Counted from the stretch's first letter, positions 37,402 through 48,097 are shown. The stretch: 64,000 bases of DNA from Salinisphaera sp. T31B1 (GCF_040361275.1 NZ_APNH01000003.1:496001-560000), one strand, 5' to 3'. Translations and numbers: made by a program. Notes: a model not told the origin generated them from the letters alone.

Positions 37402-38103
37402 TCAGGACGGCGGCCGTGTACCAGCCGGGGCAGGGCGGCTCTCCCAGCGACCGATGCCCATGAAGATCAGGCGCAGCTGTTTCTCCGCGCGCAGCATCAA
37501 CGCGCTGTCTTCGGCGTTGTCCGGATCGACGTCGAGGATGCGTTCGGCCAGCGAGATCACGGTATTGACCACCAGATCGGCAAGCATTCGCAAGTCACTC
37601 CGCGAGATGTGCGAGAACTCGTCGAAGCGGGAAAAATCGTCGGCCAGGGCGTTGATCAGCAGCCGAATCTCGTCGTGGATTGCAGCCCGCATGGCGACCG
37701 TACCGGAAAACCGTTCCTTGACGACGAACTGGAACAACAGCTGGTTGTCGCGGACGTGGTGGGCGAACAGCTCGACCGAGTAGCGAACCAACCCCTTGAG
37801 CGGCAGCGATGACAGCTGCGCTTGTTGGAGTATGGCGCGCAGCGCCTTGAACGTCTGTTCGACCAGACTCAGCCCGAGTGCATCCAAATCCTCGAAGTGC
37901 CGGTAGAACGCCGTCGGCACCACGCCCGCTTCGCGTGCAATTCGACGCAGCGAAATCGCCGAGAAATTGGCTTCGGTCGCCACCAGTTCCAAGGCGGCCT
38001 GCATGAGTGCATCGCGCGCCTCGCCGCGACGGGGCGCACGTCGGCGGGATTTGGTCGTCGTCTGTTCGGCCGTTCGGGTCATGGGCGTTTGCGTGGCGGT
38101 CAT
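37402..38103 (-). CDS. desT: TetR-family DesT/FabR-type repressor
   Basis: A 233-residue TetR-type regulator. The N-terminal helix-turn-helix is SAISLRRIAREAGVVPTAFYRHF (about residues 48-70), followed by a ligand-binding helical domain. The sequence and the divergent position next to desCB match DesT of Pseudomonas and FabR of enterics, which sense the saturated/unsaturated acyl-CoA or ACP ratio and repress unsaturated fatty acid genes. Two near-identical palindromic sites in the 166-bp intergenic region are probable operators. Confidence 0.85.
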   Translation of the reverse strand: MTATQTPMTRTAEQTTTKSRRRAPRRGEARDALMQAALELVATEANFSAISLRRIAREAGVVPTAFYRHFEDLDALGLSLVEQTFKALRAILQQAQLSSLPLKGLVRYSVELFAHHVRDNQLLFQFVVKERFSGTVAMRAAIHDEIRLLINALADDFSRFDEFSHISRSDLRMLADLVVNTVISLAERILDVDPDNAEDSALMLRAEKQLRLIFMGIGRWESRPAPAGTRPPS

Positions 38104-38194
38104 GGCGATCTCGAAGGGCAGTCAGGCACGATAACCGCTCCGGTGTCCGCCTGGAATGGCGAGGACGGGCGGCCGAGTCGCGTCACGGGTGTCG

Positions 38195-38214
38195 AATGTG
38201 AACAAGTGTTGACT
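38195..38214. promoter_or_regulatory. Putative DesT operator 1
   Basis: AATGTGAACAAGTGTTGACT. It matches operator 2 (read on the other strand) at 17 of 20 positions and covers the -35 hexamer of the desC promoter. Confidence 0.7.
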
Positions 38215-38237
38215 TGGGATTGCCCCATAGCTAAAGT
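38209..38237 (+). promoter_or_regulatory. desC promoter
   Basis: TTGACT at 38209-38214 and TAAAGT at 38232-38237, with a 17-bp spacer. Transcription should start near 38244, about 26 nt before the desC ATG. The -35 lies in operator 1 and the -10 touches operator 2. Confidence 0.65.
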
Positions 38238-38254
38238 GTACACATGTTCACATT
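38235..38254. promoter_or_regulatory. Putative DesT operator 2
   Basis: AGTGTACACATGTTCACATT. Its reverse complement repeats operator 1 with three mismatches. Its centre lies 40 bp from that of operator 1, about four helical turns. Confidence 0.7.
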
Positions 38255-38269
38255 CACTAGGAAGCGGAT

Positions 38270-39331
38270 ATGAGACCCCTGGTCAAGAAAGTGCTGAGCA
38301 GCTCGCTGGTCGGCGCCATGGCCAGCCCGCTCTCCGTCGACGATTATCTGTCTCTTATCGATCGCCGGCTCTCGCTGTCCGAACCGCGCGGCCGTGTGGT
38401 CGGCGTGGCACGTCAGACTGCCGATAGCGTCACGCTGTCGATCGAGCCCAACGATAACTGGGCCGGTCATCTCAGCGGCCAGCATGTGTTGCTGGGCGTT
38501 GACTTAAACGGCACACGGCACAGCCGCTGTTTTTCCATCGTCAGCGTGCCAGGTGAGCCGCTCATCGAAATCACCGTCAAGCGCAACGGCGACGGCCGTG
38601 TGAGCAATTTTCTGGTCGATCACGCCGCGCGGGGGCAACTCGTCTATCTGAGCGCGGCCCAGGGCACGTTCGTGCCCGAAGGCCCGCTGCCGGCCCGTGC
38701 GCTGCTGCTCAGCGCCGGTAGTGGCATCACACCGGTGATGGGATGGCTGCGCGACTGGGTCGCGCGCGGCGCGTGCGGCGAGGTGGTCTTCGTGCACTAC
38801 GCGCGCAGCCGCGACGAGATGATCTACGCGGACGAGCTCGAAGATCTGGCTGCGCGCCATTCCGGGCTGTCGCTGAAGACTGTCTTCACCGCTGCTGACG
38901 GCCAGCGTCTGGATGCGCAGGCGCTAGAGGCCATGGTGCCGGATATCGACCAGCGCACCGCATGGGTCTGCGGCCCGACCGGGTTCATGGACGTCGCCGA
39001 AGCGGCGATCGGCGCGCGAAGCCGGGCGCCGCTTTATCGAGAGCAGTTTGCGGCCACCCGCCGTGAGGTTGCGCATGGCGAGGGCGCCGTACGCTTTATC
39101 CGGTCTGATATCGCCGCCTCCGGCGAGCAGGGCTCCCTGCTCGAAGTCGCCGAGGGGGCAGGCTTGAAGCCGGCCTACGGTTGCCGCATGGGTGTCTGTC
39201 ACGCATGCAAATGTCGCGTGGCCGAAGGCCGGGTACGTGACTTGCGGACCAACCGGACCCGAGACGTACGCGACACCGATATTCAGTTGTGTATTCACGC
39301 CGCCGCCGGCGACGTGACGGTCGAACTCTGA
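38270..39331 (+). CDS. desC: Ferredoxin-type oxidoreductase of the desaturase (DesC)
   Basis: A 353-residue electron-transfer protein: an FAD-binding barrel (CFSIVSV region), an NAD(P)-binding domain (LLLSAGSGITPVMGWLRDW), and a C-terminal plant-type 2Fe-2S ferredoxin with CX4CX2C (YGCRMGVCHACKC) and a last cysteine in QLCIHA. It should feed electrons from NAD(P)H to the adjacent diiron desaturase DesB. AGGAAG precedes the ATG. Confidence 0.9.
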   Translation: MRPLVKKVLSSSLVGAMASPLSVDDYLSLIDRRLSLSEPRGRVVGVARQTADSVTLSIEPNDNWAGHLSGQHVLLGVDLNGTRHSRCFSIVSVPGEPLIEITVKRNGDGRVSNFLVDHAARGQLVYLSAAQGTFVPEGPLPARALLLSAGSGITPVMGWLRDWVARGACGEVVFVHYARSRDEMIYADELEDLAARHSGLSLKTVFTAADGQRLDAQALEAMVPDIDQRTAWVCGPTGFMDVAEAAIGARSRAPLYREQFAATRREVAHGEGAVRFIRSDIAASGEQGSLLEVAEGAGLKPAYGCRMGVCHACKCRVAEGRVRDLRTNRTRDVRDTDIQLCIHAAAGDVTVEL

Positions 39332-39386
39332 TCCGGCCGTATTTCATACCTACCGACAACGCCCCGCGCGTTGAGGACACGATGCC

Positions 39387-40505
39387 ATGAGCAAACCCAC
39401 CCACCTGACCGACGCCGATGTCGAAGCCTTCGGCGCAGAATTCGACGCAATTCGCGACGAGGTCATGAACGATCTCGGCGAACGGGATGCCCGCTATATC
39501 CACGGCGTGCTGCGCACCCAGCGCTCCAGCGAAGTCGCCGGACGCGCCTTACTGATGGCCGGCATTCTGCCGCCGGCGTGGCTGGCCGGTACGGCGCTGC
39601 TGTCGTTGTCCAAGATTCTAGAGAACATGGAAATCGGGCATAACGTCATGCACGGCCAGTGGGACTGGATGAACGATCCGGCGCTGGATTCGGCCACTTA
39701 TGAGTGGGACAACACCTGCCCATCGAACCAGTGGAAGCATTCACACAACTATGTGCACCACACATTCACCAATATCGTGGACCTCGACCGCGATCTGGGG
39801 TACTCGGTGCTGCGCATGAGTGAAGACCAGGCCTGGGAGCCGCGCTTCATCGTGCAGCCGGGCATTGCCCTGGTCCTGGCCGCCTATTTCCAGTGGGGCG
39901 TGGCCCTTCACGACCTGGAATGGGAACGGATCGGCCGCGACAAGAGCTGGTCGGAGGTCGGCAGCCAGGCCAGCCAGATCTGGGCCAAGGTCCGCGGCCA
40001 GCTGCTCAAGGACTATGTACTGTTTCCGGTGATCGCCGGCCCGATGGCACCTTTCGTGCTTACCGGCAACTACACCGCGAATCTGACCCGCAACGTCTGG
40101 TCGTTCCTGATCATCTTCTGTGGCCATTTCACGGACGAAGTGGAAATGTTCGACCAGGCTGAGGCCAGCAACGAAACGCGCGGGCAGTGGTATCTGCGTC
40201 AGTTGCTGGGCTCTTCGAATCTGAGTGGAAGCGTGCCGTTTCATATCCTGTCGGGGCATCTGAGCTACCAGATCGAGCACCACCTGTTTCCGGACATGCC
40301 CTCGCATCGCTATCGCGAGATTGCGCCCCGTGTACAGGCGATCTGCGAGCGCTACGGCCTGAACTACAATACCGGGCCCCTGAGCCGGCAGTTCGGCGGC
40401 GTCGTGCGACGCATTCTGCGCATGTCGTTGCCGCATCGCCGTAAACGCACTACGCTGAGTCACGAGTCTTCCGTGCATGCACCCGTCTATGCTGAAGCTG
40501 CTTGA
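39387..40505 (+). CDS. desB: Membrane fatty acid (acyl-CoA) desaturase DesB
   Basis: A 372-residue membrane diiron desaturase with three histidine boxes: HNVMH near residue 88, HSHNYVHH near residue 118, and QIEHHLFP near residue 294. It introduces a double bond into acyl chains, most likely delta-9 in acyl-CoA as for Pseudomonas DesB. Hydrophobic helices lie before and between the boxes. It follows desC by 55 bp and is controlled with it. The exact substrate is inferred from the DesT-DesCB arrangement. Confidence 0.88.
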   Translation: MSKPTHLTDADVEAFGAEFDAIRDEVMNDLGERDARYIHGVLRTQRSSEVAGRALLMAGILPPAWLAGTALLSLSKILENMEIGHNVMHGQWDWMNDPALDSATYEWDNTCPSNQWKHSHNYVHHTFTNIVDLDRDLGYSVLRMSEDQAWEPRFIVQPGIALVLAAYFQWGVALHDLEWERIGRDKSWSEVGSQASQIWAKVRGQLLKDYVLFPVIAGPMAPFVLTGNYTANLTRNVWSFLIIFCGHFTDEVEMFDQAEASNETRGQWYLRQLLGSSNLSGSVPFHILSGHLSYQIEHHLFPDMPSHRYREIAPRVQAICERYGLNYNTGPLSRQFGGVVRRILRMSLPHRRKRTTLSHESSVHAPVYAEAA

Positions 40506-40788
40506 AACCTTCAAGGACTCGGCGGAGTCGACGCTCGATTCGGCGGCTTCGCGCGTCGAGAACGTTCATCGGCTGATCGGCGGTTATGTCGGTGAGCGGG
40601 CGCGGCGATTGACCGGTCGCCCGCGTGCCGATGACGCGACTGCGCCTGGCTCACGGGCGAACATTTATGACGTGATTCGAGGGGTCAACCGCGAGATCGG
40701 GGAATTCGGTACCGACGTGTTCGAGATCATCGACGACGCCCGGGCACGTCGCGACGCTGAAAAACGCGCTGCCGACGATCACGACTGA
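40489..40788 (+). CDS. Small hypothetical helical protein after desB
   Basis: A frame of 99 residues beginning MLKLLETFKDSAESTLD (or 103 from an ATG at 40477). It overlaps the desB end slightly. It looks fully helical and charged, with heptad-like leucine/valine spacing, and ends in an acidic/basic tail. There is no signal peptide and no recognised family. Codon texture resembles neighbouring genes, so it is probably real and co-transcribed with desCB. Confidence 0.55.
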   Translation: MLKLLETFKDSAESTLDSAASRVENVHRLIGGYVGERARRLTGRPRADDATAPGSRANIYDVIRGVNREIGEFGTDVFEIIDDARARRDAEKRAADDHD

Positions 40789-40903
40789 CCGGCCGCTGCT
40801 CGCTCGTGGGGCCGGCACTCGTTTGGCGGGCCAGCGGGTGGTTCGCGCGCTCTTCCCGTGCACGCTAGAATCGGCGCGCTAGCGCTTCGGTCTTAGGAAT
40901 CAT

Positions 40904-43900
40904 GTGTCGTCGATAAGGTCTCAGCGTCTTCGAATCATTGACCGGCGCCCGGGCATCGCTCTGATAGCCTGTCTCTGGCTGGCGCTGATCGTGCTGTGTA
41001 CGCCCGCGCTTGCCCAGGTCGGCGGGGGTCAGGCCGGCGATCTCGGCGACCGAATCAGCCAGCTACAGGATCGCGTCAACGCGCTCGGCTCGCGTGACGA
41101 TGTCGAATCGGCGGTACGTGAACACGCCACCCAGATCTACCAGCAGGCCATCTCTGCGCTCGAGGCGGCCAAGAGCGACGAGTCGCAGACCCAGGCACTG
41201 CGCGAACAGTCCAGCGACGCGCCGGGCGATCTGCGCCGGATCAAGGCCGAAATTGCAGGACTGGAGCCGCCACCCAGCCCGGAATCGCTCGACGGTGTAT
41301 CTTCGTCCTCACTCGCCGAGCGGGCCGATACCCTGAGTTCGCAGCTGGCCGATACCCAGGCCAGTCTCTCGGATGTGCGCGATCAGCTCACACGCCTGGC
41401 GCAGCGGCCCGAGGCGGCCCGCCAGGAATTGCTGGATGCACGCGACGCCCTGCAGTCACTCGACAGTGCGGCATCGGCCGACAGTGATCAGCCAAGTGTT
41501 GTATCCGAAGCGCGGCGGGCGCTGCTGTCGGCACGGCGTGAAGCACTTACGGCCGAAATCGAGCGACTGCAACAGGAACTCAGCGGGCTGGACAGCCGAG
41601 AGCGGCTGCTCGAGGCTCGCCGAGGCCTGGCTGAAGCGCGACTCGGTCGCGATAACGAAGCCTTGGCAACGGTACAGGTAGCGCTGGGCTCGCGTCAGAA
41701 CGAGTCCGCCAAGGCTCTGGAACAGCAAAGCCACGACAAGCTCAGCGAACTGCGTACCGCCGTCGAGCCGATCGCCGATGCCGCTCAGCGCAATGTCGAA
41801 TTGACCGGCGAACTCTCGACGCTGACTGATCGCACCGAAGCCCTGGCCCAGCGGCAACTGCGCGAACGCGAGCGGGTCGAAGAGATCCAGCGCCGACTGA
41901 ATCTGGTCCAGCGTCAGCTGGAGATCGGCGGCGGCTCGATCGCTCTGGGCGATGTACTGCGTGCCCAGCGTCGCGATCTGGCCAAACCGTCGCTGGTTTC
42001 GGGCCTGGGTAGCGGCAGCAGCGATCCGGACATCGCCGCGGCCGAGTTACAGCGCTTTCAGCTGCAGCAGTCGCGGGTCGCGCTGGACGATCCGCGCGAG
42101 ACCGCGCGCCGCATGCTCCAGGAATCCGGTGTCAAGGCTGACGACGGCGAACTGGCATCGCTGACATCGCTGATCGACAGTCGCCGCCAGATCATCGATC
42201 TGCTGACTGATTCGCAGGGTCGCTATATCGATATCGGTCGCGATCTGCGTTCGTTGTCGAAGCAGTACAACGATACGTTGGTCTCGTTCAACCGCCTGCT
42301 CGACGAACGATTGTTCTGGCTGCCGTCGTTCGATCACATCGACCTGGGCTGGCCGGGGCGAGTGCTGGGCGATCTGCCCTGGGTATTGAACCCGCTGTCC
42401 TGGAAGGCCGCGCTGGGCGGGCTTGCCATAGGCGTAGGCAAGCGGCCGTTCGTGACTGCCATCGCCGCCGTGCTGCTGGCGATGCTGGTCTGGGTACGCC
42501 GTCCGTTGCGAGAACGGCTCAGCCACCTGGCCGAGCCGGTGGGCAACGTCCGGCGCGATACCTTCTGGCTCACGCTGCGGGCGCTGCTGATCACCATTCT
42601 GCTGTCCACGCCGGTCGTGGCCGTCCTGCTGCTGGCCGGTTATCTGGTCGGCCAGGCCAGCGACACCAGCGCCTTTACCCGAGCCGTGGCAGCGGTGCTG
42701 GTACAACTGGGTATTCTGACGCTGTTCATCGAGCCCTTCGCTCAGGTCTGTCGCAAGTACGGTCTGGCCGAGAGTCATTTCCAATGGGGACATGAGGCCC
42801 GTCGCGGGCTGCATAGACTGCTGCGCTGGGTGCTCGCCATGCTGGTGCTTCCCACCCTGTTGGTGACGTTCACCGAGGCCTTCGACGACGATGCCAAGCG
42901 GGAGACCATCGGGCGCGGCGCCTTCATGCTGTTCTCATTGATTATCACCGGGTTTTTCTGGCGCTTGCTGCATCCGGTCCGTGGGGTGCTGTCGCACGTG
43001 CTGGGCAGCGACGACAGTTCTCACTGGCGGTTGGGGTATCTTTGGCTGCCGCTGGCGGTGGGGGCGCCCATCGTGCTCGCCGGCATGGCGGCGTTCGGCT
43101 ATTACTACACCGCGTTGCAGCTGCAGAGCCGTTTTTTCTACTCGGCCGGGCTGCTCGGCGGCTGCATGATCCTGTACAGCCTGATCGTGCGCTGGCTGAC
43201 CGTCGCCGAGCGACGGCTGGCCTTTGCACGCGCGCTGCGCAAGCGTGAGGAGGCCCGCGAAGCCCGAGCCAGCCGTGAGGCGGCGGCCGCGGCCGGCGAG
43301 GGCGCGCCGGACAACTTGGATACGCTGGAAATCGATCTGGTCCAGATCAGCGAACAGACCCGCGGTCTGATCAAGGTCGTGATCGCGCTGCTGATCGGAG
43401 CCGGTCTGTGGCTGATCTGGTCGGACACGCTGCCGGCGTTGCAGTTGCTGGACAACGTCACCCTCTGGCAGCACACCGACGAAATCGATGGCAAGACCCA
43501 GCTGACCAGCGTGACCCTGGGCGCCGTATTGCTGGCACTGGCCGTGGGTGTGGTCACCGCGCTGGCCGGACGCAATCTGCCCGGGTTTCTGGAGATCACG
43601 GTCCTTCGGCGCTTTTCCATGGACTCGGGCAGTCGTTATGCCATGGCCACGCTGTTCCAGTATGCAATCGTGATCGTGGGCCTGTTGATCTCGGTGAATC
43701 TGATCGGGCTCCGCTGGGGCTCGATCCAGTGGCTGGTGGCTGCCGTGGGTGTCGGTCTGGGTTTCGGCCTGCAGGAGATCTTCGCCAATTTCGTCTCGGG
43801 TATCGTGATCCTGTTCGAACGCCCGGTCCGGGTGGGCGATACGGTCACAGTGGGCACGCTCACGGGCACGGTGTCACGCATTCGTATCCGTGCGACCACG

Positions 43901-44362
43901 GTCACCGACTGGGACAACAAAGAAGTGGTGATTCCGAACAAGACGTTCATCACCGAAACCGTGATCAACTGGACGCTGACCGACGACATCACGCGTCTGA
44001 TCGTCAAGGTTCACCTGGCGCTGGATACCGACACGGAACTCGCCGAAAAGCTGATCATGGATGTGATCCGCGCCGAGCCGGTCGCTCTGGAGACGCCGGC
44101 GCCTTCGGTGTTCTTCGTCGGTTATGACGACAGCGCGATTCTCTACGAAGCCCGCGTTTTCTATCACGACCTGTATAACCTGCTGCCGCTACAGCATGCC
44201 CTGTACAAGGGCATACATGCCGCGTTCTCCCGTAACGACGTGGTGGTGTCGTTCCCGCAGCGGGATCTGCACCTGCGTTCGGTCGACGACAGTCTGGGAC
44301 GGTTCGTGGGCGATCGTGACGCCCGCGCAGATACGACCGACGAACGGCCGTCGCCCGGCTAG
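40904..44362 (+). CDS. mscK: Large mechanosensitive channel, MscK/KefA type
   Basis: A 1152-residue protein: signal peptide (to about residue 38, ALAQ), a long periplasmic coiled-coil region (about 40-470) rich in Leu/Arg/Glu heptads, around ten membrane helices, and a C-terminal MscS domain. The pore helix and beta domain carry GLGFGLQEIFANFVSG and ILFERPVRVGDTV, hallmarks of MscS channels. It releases solutes on hypo-osmotic shock. The start is GTG at 40904 with AGGA upstream; an ATG two bases earlier is out of frame and stops after four codons. Confidence 0.93.
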   Translation: MSSIRSQRLRIIDRRPGIALIACLWLALIVLCTPALAQVGGGQAGDLGDRISQLQDRVNALGSRDDVESAVREHATQIYQQAISALEAAKSDESQTQALREQSSDAPGDLRRIKAEIAGLEPPPSPESLDGVSSSSLAERADTLSSQLADTQASLSDVRDQLTRLAQRPEAARQELLDARDALQSLDSAASADSDQPSVVSEARRALLSARREALTAEIERLQQELSGLDSRERLLEARRGLAEARLGRDNEALATVQVALGSRQNESAKALEQQSHDKLSELRTAVEPIADAAQRNVELTGELSTLTDRTEALAQRQLRERERVEEIQRRLNLVQRQLEIGGGSIALGDVLRAQRRDLAKPSLVSGLGSGSSDPDIAAAELQRFQLQQSRVALDDPRETARRMLQESGVKADDGELASLTSLIDSRRQIIDLLTDSQGRYIDIGRDLRSLSKQYNDTLVSFNRLLDERLFWLPSFDHIDLGWPGRVLGDLPWVLNPLSWKAALGGLAIGVGKRPFVTAIAAVLLAMLVWVRRPLRERLSHLAEPVGNVRRDTFWLTLRALLITILLSTPVVAVLLLAGYLVGQASDTSAFTRAVAAVLVQLGILTLFIEPFAQVCRKYGLAESHFQWGHEARRGLHRLLRWVLAMLVLPTLLVTFTEAFDDDAKRETIGRGAFMLFSLIITGFFWRLLHPVRGVLSHVLGSDDSSHWRLGYLWLPLAVGAPIVLAGMAAFGYYYTALQLQSRFFYSAGLLGGCMILYSLIVRWLTVAERRLAFARALRKREEAREARASREAAAAAGEGAPDNLDTLEIDLVQISEQTRGLIKVVIALLIGAGLWLIWSDTLPALQLLDNVTLWQHTDEIDGKTQLTSVTLGAVLLALAVGVVTALAGRNLPGFLEITVLRRFSMDSGSRYAMATLFQYAIVIVGLLISVNLIGLRWGSIQWLVAAVGVGLGFGLQEIFANFVSGIVILFERPVRVGDTVTVGTLTGTVSRIRIRATTVTDWDNKEVVIPNKTFITETVINWTLTDDITRLIVKVHLALDTDTELAEKLIMDVIRAEPVALETPAPSVFFVGYDDSAILYEARVFYHDLYNLLPLQHALYKGIHAAFSRNDVVVSFPQRDLHLRSVDDSLGRFVGDRDARADTTDERPSPG

Positions 44363-45954
44363 GCGTCGTGGCCCGGCAAGGGCTCGGGAAAGTAGGCGTA
44401 GGTCCAGGTTTCGGTCAGGGTGGTGCCGTCGTGCGCGATATAACAGCGTAGTTCTACCGGCTGATCGTCGGCCGGGGCTGATCCGGTCCAGTCGAAGAAC
44501 GCATGCCAGCGCGTGCTGTCGGTGATCTTCGACAGATACGGATTGACAATACGGCCGTGACTGGCCTCGACATGGATAGACGGTTTGGCCTCGGCCTGCA
44601 GACGCCCCAGGGCACCGCCGTCGAACTCGACCACGAACTTGCGTGCCGTCGGCGCCTGCTGATCATAGGTGCCCGGCTCGCCGGCGCGTCCTGTGCGCGT
44701 TGCCACCGCGCGTGCCATGCCGGCCGGGAAGGGGGCCCGGTCGGTCCATAGCAGGCGATAGTCGAACTGCCAGGCGGTACCCGCCGATTCGCTCCCGTTG
44801 GGGACCCAAAAGGCATTGACGTTGTCGTAGATCTCTTCGTTGGTCGGTAGCTCGAGCAGGCCGATATGGCCCTTGCCCCAGTCGCCGTTGGGCTCCACCC
44901 AGAGACTGGGCCGTCGTTCGAAGCCGACATCGGGATCCTGATAATGATCGAACATGCGATCCCGCTGGATCAGTCCGAAGCCACGGGGGCCCTGGTCGCT
45001 GAATGCGCTGTAGTGCGTACGCGGCGGGTTGGCCAACGCACGCCAGATACGCTGGCCCTTACCGGTATGAATGGCAAGCCCGTCGCTGTCGTGCACTTCA
45101 GGCCGCCAGTCGGTGCCCACCCGCGCGTTGGTCTCCGAGAACCAGAACATGCTCGTCAACGGGGCCACGCCCAATCGGCGCACCGGCGTGCGCTGGAACA
45201 GATGCGCCTGGATATCCATGATCACTTCGCCGGGGCGGCTGCAGACCATACGGTAGGCGCCGGTGATGTTTTCGCCAGTCAGAAGGGCATAGAGCGTGAT
45301 TGACTCGTCGCCCGCCTCGGGTTTGACCAGCCAGTAGTCGCTGAAACGCGGAAACTGTTCGCCGTCGCCATAGCCGGTGTCGATGGCGATACCGCGCGCC
45401 GACAGGCCATACTGGTTGAGAGAGCCCGGACTGCGAAAATAACTTGCGCCCTTGAAGGCGAGCCATTCGAGGCCGTCGCTCCGCTGATCGATCAGCCGGA
45501 ATCCGGCGAAGCCGAGATCCTCGGGCAGCCGCTCCTTCACACCGGGATCGTCGTAGCGGAACAGCGACGGTTGGTATCGCACGCGGCGCGATCGGCCGTT
45601 GGCCACGACGTGGATGTTCACCGCGTCGCGTGCGTTCTGGTCGAGATGAAAGAATTCCACCGCGAAGGGCTGCTTTTCGCCGGCCCAGAGCGCCTGCGAT
45701 GTGCGGCTGTGAATGCCCATGAACGCGTCGTAACCGAGTTCGTCGAGCAGCTTGGTGTGACGCGGCTCGGGCTTGTCGTATGGCCGTGTCGCCGCTTTTC
45801 GGGCGCGATCGATGATCTGATCGAAATCGAAGGCCTCGCTGGCGTCGGTCAGGCGCGCGGCGCAGGCCAGCGGCGGCCAGGACGCAAACGCAGAAACGCC
45901 CGCCAGTGCCGTTGTCGACACAAGCAGGCGTCGTCTACCGCGATCGATCGTCAT
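44359..45954 (-). CDS. opgD: OpgD/OpgG-family glucan biosynthesis protein
   Basis: A 531-residue periplasmic protein of the MdoG/OpgG-OpgD family, which works on osmoregulated periplasmic glucans. The N-terminus RGRRRLLVSTTALAGVSAFA has a twin-arginine signal, as in OpgD; OpgG uses a Sec signal, so OpgD is preferred. Family regions include FDFDQIIDRARK, PKYDAF-like YDAFMGI, and GWGKGHIGLLE-like DWGKGHIGLLELPT. No opgH lies nearby. Its stop codon shares a CTAG with that of mscK. Confidence 0.88.
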   Translation of the reverse strand: MTIDRGRRRLLVSTTALAGVSAFASWPPLACAARLTDASEAFDFDQIIDRARKAATRPYDKPEPRHTKLLDELGYDAFMGIHSRTSQALWAGEKQPFAVEFFHLDQNARDAVNIHVVANGRSRRVRYQPSLFRYDDPGVKERLPEDLGFAGFRLIDQRSDGLEWLAFKGASYFRSPGSLNQYGLSARGIAIDTGYGDGEQFPRFSDYWLVKPEAGDESITLYALLTGENITGAYRMVCSRPGEVIMDIQAHLFQRTPVRRLGVAPLTSMFWFSETNARVGTDWRPEVHDSDGLAIHTGKGQRIWRALANPPRTHYSAFSDQGPRGFGLIQRDRMFDHYQDPDVGFERRPSLWVEPNGDWGKGHIGLLELPTNEEIYDNVNAFWVPNGSESAGTAWQFDYRLLWTDRAPFPAGMARAVATRTGRAGEPGTYDQQAPTARKFVVEFDGGALGRLQAEAKPSIHVEASHGRIVNPYLSKITDSTRWHAFFDWTGSAPADDQPVELRCYIAHDGTTLTETWTYAYFPEPLPGHDA

Positions 45955-45995
45955 GGCTTGAACGTCGGCCGGAGTTCAAGCCGGCCAGCAGTTCG

Positions 45996-46871
<876 letters not shown>

Positions 46872-46929
46872 GTCGCAAAGCCTCCTTGGGACTTTTGCCT
46901 AATGCCCCCATTCTAACAAATATCGGGGG
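46872..46929 (-). promoter_or_regulatory. rpoH leader with hairpins
   Basis: On the minus strand GCAAA and TTTGC arms flank the AAGGAGG ribosome site, so the site would sit in a hairpin loop. Further upstream a CCCCC/GGGGG pair encloses a TAGAAT that could be a -10. A thermometer-like role is possible but the stems are short. Confidence 0.35.
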
Positions 46930-47039
46930 TCCGGGCGTTCGCTCGATAGCGATGCTTGTAGGACACAGTAGAACACGACAAGTTCCGACTATCGATGTCG
47001 CGGCCGTTGATTTGTGCGTATCGACAGTTTAGGCAGGGG

Positions 47040-48097
47040 CTATTTCGGTTCGATATCGGCCAGACGGCGGTTGACGGTGATCACGCACCCGATCCATCCC
47101 AGCCCGATACCGACGGCCAGCACGCTCAGTACGCCGAGAAATCCCAGCCCGTGGATGCTCAGTGCGCCATCATAGGAGCGGACCAGCTCGGATAGCGGGC
47201 CAGTCAGGCCGATGAAGCAGCCGGCCAGCAGGATCAGGGCGAACACGGCACCGATCAGTCCATACCAGAAGCCGGAATAGAGAAACGGCCGCCGGATGAA
47301 CGCATCGCTGGCGCCCAGCAGCTTCATCACTTCGATTTCCTCGCGCCGGTTCTCGATATCCAGACGGATGGTATTGCCGACGATGAACAGCACGGCCGCC
47401 GAGAGCAGCAGCCCGATCACCCAGGCTGCCCGCTGAATGAGCGACACGATCGCATACAGACGTGAAAGCCAGGCCTGGTCGAGCTCTGCCCGTGCCACCA
47501 TCGAATCGTGGCCCAGGCGTTCGACGAGTTCGCTCACGGCGGCCTTGGGCAGTCCCGGGCGAGGCGTGATCACGATCACGGCAGGCAACGGGTTATCGGC
47601 CAGTGCATCGAGTGCGGTGCCAAAGCCTGAGGCCTGACGGAAATCGGCGAGTCCCTCGTCTGCGGATACGAAGCGCGTGGACTCGACGTCGTCCTGGGCC
47701 GCGATACGATCGGCCAGGGCGCGCCCGTCAGCGGTGCTCGTGCCGTCGGCCAGGTACAGCGACGCCTGGGCCGCGCGTTGCCAGCCATCGGACAACGACT
47801 GCAGGTTGTCGACCAGAACATACAGGCCCGTGGGCAAAGCCAGCGCGATGCCGATCACCAGCGCGGTCAGCAGGCTGGCAAGCCACCGCCGATGCAGCCG
47901 CCCGAGACTTTCGATCAGGCAGCGTGCATGCGAGCCGAGCCAGTTCTGTGCCGAGACCGCGCGTGGCTTGTCGGCCGCCCGGACGGACCCGGTGCCCGCT
48001 GTATTGCTGCGGGCACGGTCGGTCCGGGCGGCGTGCGACTGACGGCTCGCCCGCACCTTGCCACGTTCGGATCGACGCTCTGGCGGTCGGGCCGGCA

